A DNA stretch of 64,000 nt. Origin: Paenibacillus sp. KS-LC4. Its GTDB lineage: Bacteria; Bacillota; Bacilli; Paenibacillales; Paenibacillaceae. The notes under the pieces are model-generated. The model was given only the letters and a program-made list of their open reading frames with translations. It was not told where the DNA came from and did no database searches. A program made the position numbers and the translations under genes. The DNA lies in contig NZ_CP145905.1 in the NCBI RefSeq assembly GCF_036894955.1, forward strand, positions 6,037,001 through 6,101,000, written 5' to 3'. Below, one piece after another: positions 61,899 to 64,000 of this stretch. Positions within the stretch are counted from its first letter, which is position 1; each line of letters begins with the position of its first letter.

Positions 61899-61965
61899 GG
61901 AAAAAGCCCGGCGCACAGGCTGCTTTCCCCAAAAGGGAAGGCTTTCTGCGCACCGGGCTTTTTCC
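61899..61965 (-). terminator. long hairpin terminator
   Basis: GGAAAAAGCCCGG pairs with CCGGGCTTTTTCC around an inner TTCCC/GGGAA stem, between the operon at 61.7 kb and the 91-residue protein gene. Confidence 0.8.
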
Positions 61966-62022
61966 GCGACAACTCGCTTTGTTTAAAGCTCTTATTACAG
62001 CTCTTATTACAGCCACATTGAC

Positions 62023-62298
62023 TTAGTCAATCTTTATAACGCGGCCCTTTTCATCCAAAATAAACTTAGCTTTCTTCACTGTATCCTCTTTGACCATGCG
62101 TACGGAACGAACCGCTGCATCGGAAGCATCCACGACCGTCTTCCAGCCGCCTGTGTTCACCAAAGCCAGCACCTGCTCGAAATTCATATCCTTGTAGCCA
62201 AAAAAGCCGCTTTGTCCCGCCCATTCCTTGAGCAGCACCGTAAGCTTATGATTCAGCTTGTCTTCTACTGTCGCGTGAATGATTTTTTTTCTAGCCAT
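62023..62298 (-). CDS. conserved hypothetical protein
   Basis: 91 residues, basic N terminus (MARKKIIHATVEDKLNHKLT) and a C-terminal strand pair FILDEKGRVIKID. Not recognised. GGAGAAATG-type ribosome site. It lies 41 bases after greA on the same strand and is probably co-transcribed. Confidence 0.72.
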   Translation of the reverse strand: MARKKIIHATVEDKLNHKLTVLLKEWAGQSGFFGYKDMNFEQVLALVNTGGWKTVVDASDAAVRSVRMVKEDTVKKAKFILDEKGRVIKID

Positions 62299-62339
62299 TA
62301 TTCATTTCTCCTCTATTTGACCACGAATAAGTTTAAACG

Positions 62340-62822
62340 CTACGCCTTAATTTCGAGCAATTCGTATTGAATGATGCCCATCGGTGCATTTACGCTGATA
62401 ATGCTGCCTACTTCCTTGCCCATCAGCTCTTTGCCGAGCGGGCTTTCGTAGGAGATTTTATTGCTTGCTACATCGGCCTCTTCCGTGCCTACGATTTTGT
62501 ATTCCAGCTTCTCCGCGAATTCCACATCATTCAAAATAACGGTGAAGCCAATGTTGACCCGGCTCGTATCCAGTGCTCCCACATCAATGACGCGGGCCTT
62601 CTTAAGCATTTTCTCCAAAATGATAATTCGAGTTTCCATGAAGGACTGGTCGTTTTTAGCAGAATGGTACTCGCTGTTCTCCTTCAAGTCGCCATAGCTG
62701 ATGGCCAGCTTGATCCGGGCTGCGAGCTCCTTGCGCTTCACATATTTGAGATCGTCAAGCTCCGCCTCGAGCTGAGCAAGCCCCTCTTGCGTTAAAATAA
62801 TTTCTTCTCTATCGTTCGACAT
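62340..62822 (-). CDS. greA: transcription elongation factor GreA
   Basis: 160 residues, standard length. The N-terminal coiled coil carries the acidic tip (SYGDLKENSEYHSAKNDQ), which enters the RNA polymerase channel to trigger cleavage of backtracked RNA. The C-terminal FKBP-like domain ends SVNAPMGIIQYELLEIKA. ATG after GGAGCTG. Confidence 0.95.
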   Translation of the reverse strand: MSNDREEIILTQEGLAQLEAELDDLKYVKRKELAARIKLAISYGDLKENSEYHSAKNDQSFMETRIIILEKMLKKARVIDVGALDTSRVNIGFTVILNDVEFAEKLEYKIVGTEEADVASNKISYESPLGKELMGKEVGSIISVNAPMGIIQYELLEIKA

Positions 62823-62902
62823 CTTAACAGCTCCTGTCCAGCATTCTATTGTTCATTCTAACCTAATTCCACTCAACATGCGAAGACTGCCGTTTCAAGC
62901 GC

Positions 62903-62950
62903 GAAATATAAGCCCAGAATAGTGTGAAGCTTATAAATGCTTATATTTTA
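62903..62950. repeat. dispersed palindromic repeat, copy 2
   Basis: Bounded by AAATATAAGC (62904) and GCTTATATTT (62939). It matches the copy at 18648-18696, and the likeness extends a further dozen bases to the left (CGTTTCA). Confidence 0.65.
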
Positions 62951-62951
62951 G

Positions 62952-62994
62952 AAAAAGCATCCCCTGACGCCTATAAAAAAGCAGTCGGAGATGC
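62952..62994 (-). terminator. terminator of rlmN
   Basis: On the minus strand GCATCTCC pairs with GGGGATGC, followed by TTTTTC. Weak stem, 37 bases after the stop. Confidence 0.5.
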
Positions 62995-63030
62995 CCGTAT
63001 GCCTTGCTGCCGCCCATCCTGCTCTATGTG

Positions 63031-64000
63031 CTATCTAGCCGCGCTTTCCTGCGGCACTTGATCCTTGGATGCCTTAATTTGCTTGCTGCGAAGCTGTCCA
63101 CAGGCCGCATCAATATCCGTACCATGCTCCAGTCGAACGCTGCAGCTGAGGCCATTTTTCTTAATCGTATCATAGAACGCCCGAATCGACTCCGGCTCGC
63201 TGCGCTGATACTGGCTATGCTCATCGACAGGATTATAGGGAATGAGATTCACATTTACGAGCGGCCCTCTATCAGCGACAAGCTCGACCAGCTCAAGCGC
63301 ATGCTCCACCTGATCATTCATATCCTTGAGCAAAATATATTCGAGCGTAATTCTCCGCTTCGTCTTGGCCAAATAATAATCAATGGCTTCCATCAGCTTC
63401 TCAATCGGCAATGCGCGATTAATCTTCATAATGCGCGTGCGCAGCTCATTATTCGGCGCATGCAGCGAAATCGCCAGATTGACGCCAAGATCGTTGTCGG
63501 CAAAATCCATAATCTTCTTAGTCAAGCCGCTTGTCGAAACGGTAATATGCCGCGGGCCAATTGCCAGCCCCTTTTGATCCTTGATGACCTGCAGAAAATC
63601 GACCAGGTTCGTATAGTTGTCGAACGGTTCGCCAATGCCCATAACGACCAGATGGCTGACGCGGTCGCCCTGCTGCTCCTTATCCAGATACAGCTGCGCC
63701 TTCATCACCTGCTCAACGATTTCGCCGCTTGTCAGGTCGCGGCTCTTCGCCAGCAGCCCGCTCGCACAGAAGCTGCAGCCGATGTTGCAGCCTACCTGCG
63801 TCGTCACACAGACGGACAGGCCAAACTTATGCTTCATCAGCACCGTCTCGATCAAATTGCCGTCGCTGAGCTTGAACAGAAATTTGCGCGTTCCATCCGC
63901 CGACTCCTGAAGGGTATGCTCTGCCAGCGTCTGGATGGCAAAATGCTCGGCAAGCAGCTTCAAGCATTCCGCATTAACGTCCGTCATTTCCTCAAAGGAC
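63031..64000 (-). CDS. rlmN: 23S rRNA (adenine-C2)-methyltransferase RlmN, 5' end beyond the window
   Basis: Radical-SAM enzyme that methylates A2503 of 23S rRNA and some tRNAs. The cluster motif is [17 protein letters not shown] and the C-terminal catalytic Cys in [12 protein letters not shown] are present. An ATG at 63987 exists, but the frame stays open to the window edge and reads FEEM before it, matching the usual FEEM(T) start of this protein's inner region. About 20-30 residues are therefore missing. Confidence 0.92.
   Translation of the reverse strand, partial: SFEEMTDVNAECLKLLAEHFAIQTLAEHTLQESADGTRKFLFKLSDGNLIETVLMKHKFGLSVCVTTQVGCNIGCSFCASGLLAKSRDLTSGEIVEQVMKAQLYLDKEQQGDRVSHLVVMGIGEPFDNYTNLVDFLQVIKDQKGLAIGPRHITVSTSGLTKKIMDFADNDLGVNLAISLHAPNNELRTRIMKINRALPIEKLMEAIDYYLAKTKRRITLEYILLKDMNDQVEHALELVELVADRGPLVNVNLIPYNPVDEHSQYQRSEPESIRAFYDTIKKNGLSCSVRLEHGTDIDAACGQLRSKQIKASKDQVPQESAAR

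Noticed and set aside
1-64000. CRISPR arrays, tRNA/rRNA genes, insertion sequences, prophage genes
   Set aside because: No regularly spaced direct repeats with spacers, tRNA-like cloverleaf, transposase or phage structural protein was recognised.

Overview
The window looks like chromosomal DNA of a Paenibacillus-type Bacillota (Bacillales, Paenibacillaceae). The signs are strong AGGAGG-like ribosome sites, frequent TTG and GTG starts, lipoprotein sugar-binding proteins, YesM/YesN-type two-component systems next to MalF/MalG-type permeases, and small conserved proteins of a Paenibacillus kind. No rRNA, tRNA, insertion sequence, prophage or CRISPR array was seen.

Layout. 0.1-5.0 kb: a membrane protein, a cytosolic PAS histidine kinase and a chemotaxis receptor, all on the minus strand. 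5.2-12.2 kb: carbohydrate ABC locus 1, with the binding protein and its kinase/regulator pair on the minus strand and two permeases divergent. 12.4-20.5 kb: carbohydrate locus 2, running kinase, AraC-type regulator, intracellular DUF5060-type glycosidase, binding protein, two permeases. 20.6-30.8 kb: a GyrI-like protein, a WYL regulator divergent from an SDR oxidoreductase, a GH3 glycosidase, a second chemotaxis receptor, an acetate-uptake (YaaH) protein, and an ABM monooxygenase/Ohr pair behind a palindromic operator. 31.0-36.4 kb is an accessory-looking AT-rich stretch. It holds an OLD-like AAA ATPase coupled to a probable PD-(D/E)XK nuclease, a DUF1361 protein that seems to start at CTG, a split sigma-factor pair, a frameshifted membrane gene, and an XRE/DUF3169 pair. 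36.6-43 kb: PadR/CPBP protease, ankyrin protein, mgtC with an upstream leader ORF, GNAT and epimerase genes. 43.1-47.1 kb: an OmpR-type two-component system with a MacB/FtsX-type ABC exporter. 47.3-53.6 kb: rsgA behind what looks like a two-terminator attenuator, a deoxyribosyltransferase, a P-loop kinase, and an IclR/KDPG-aldolase/hexuronate-MFS cluster. 53.7-64 kb: a surface GHL10 glycosidase, a DUF2157 membrane protein, repeat-rich DNA, a speD/CN-hydrolase operon, greA, and the 3' part of rlmN, cut off by the window end.

Together the genes describe a saprophyte that senses and imports plant-derived oligosaccharides (two YesMN-ABC loci, GH3, DUF5060 and GHL10 enzymes, KDG/hexuronate catabolism) and that has chemotaxis and sporulation-type sensory kinases.

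The points most worth following are: (1) the rsgA leader at 48.5-48.9 kb, which has a consensus promoter, a 19-codon leader ORF and two intrinsic terminators whose arms can pair in a cascade; (2) the ATPase-nuclease pair at 31.0-33.1 kb, a candidate two-gene defence module whose nuclease gene is frameshifted at an A4 tract; (3) the mgtC leader ORF; (4) a polyamine-linked CN-hydrolase fusion in which the nucleophilic Cys appears to be Ser. Coordinates of start codons were adjusted by hand from ribosome-binding sites. No database search was possible, so family names rest on remembered motifs.
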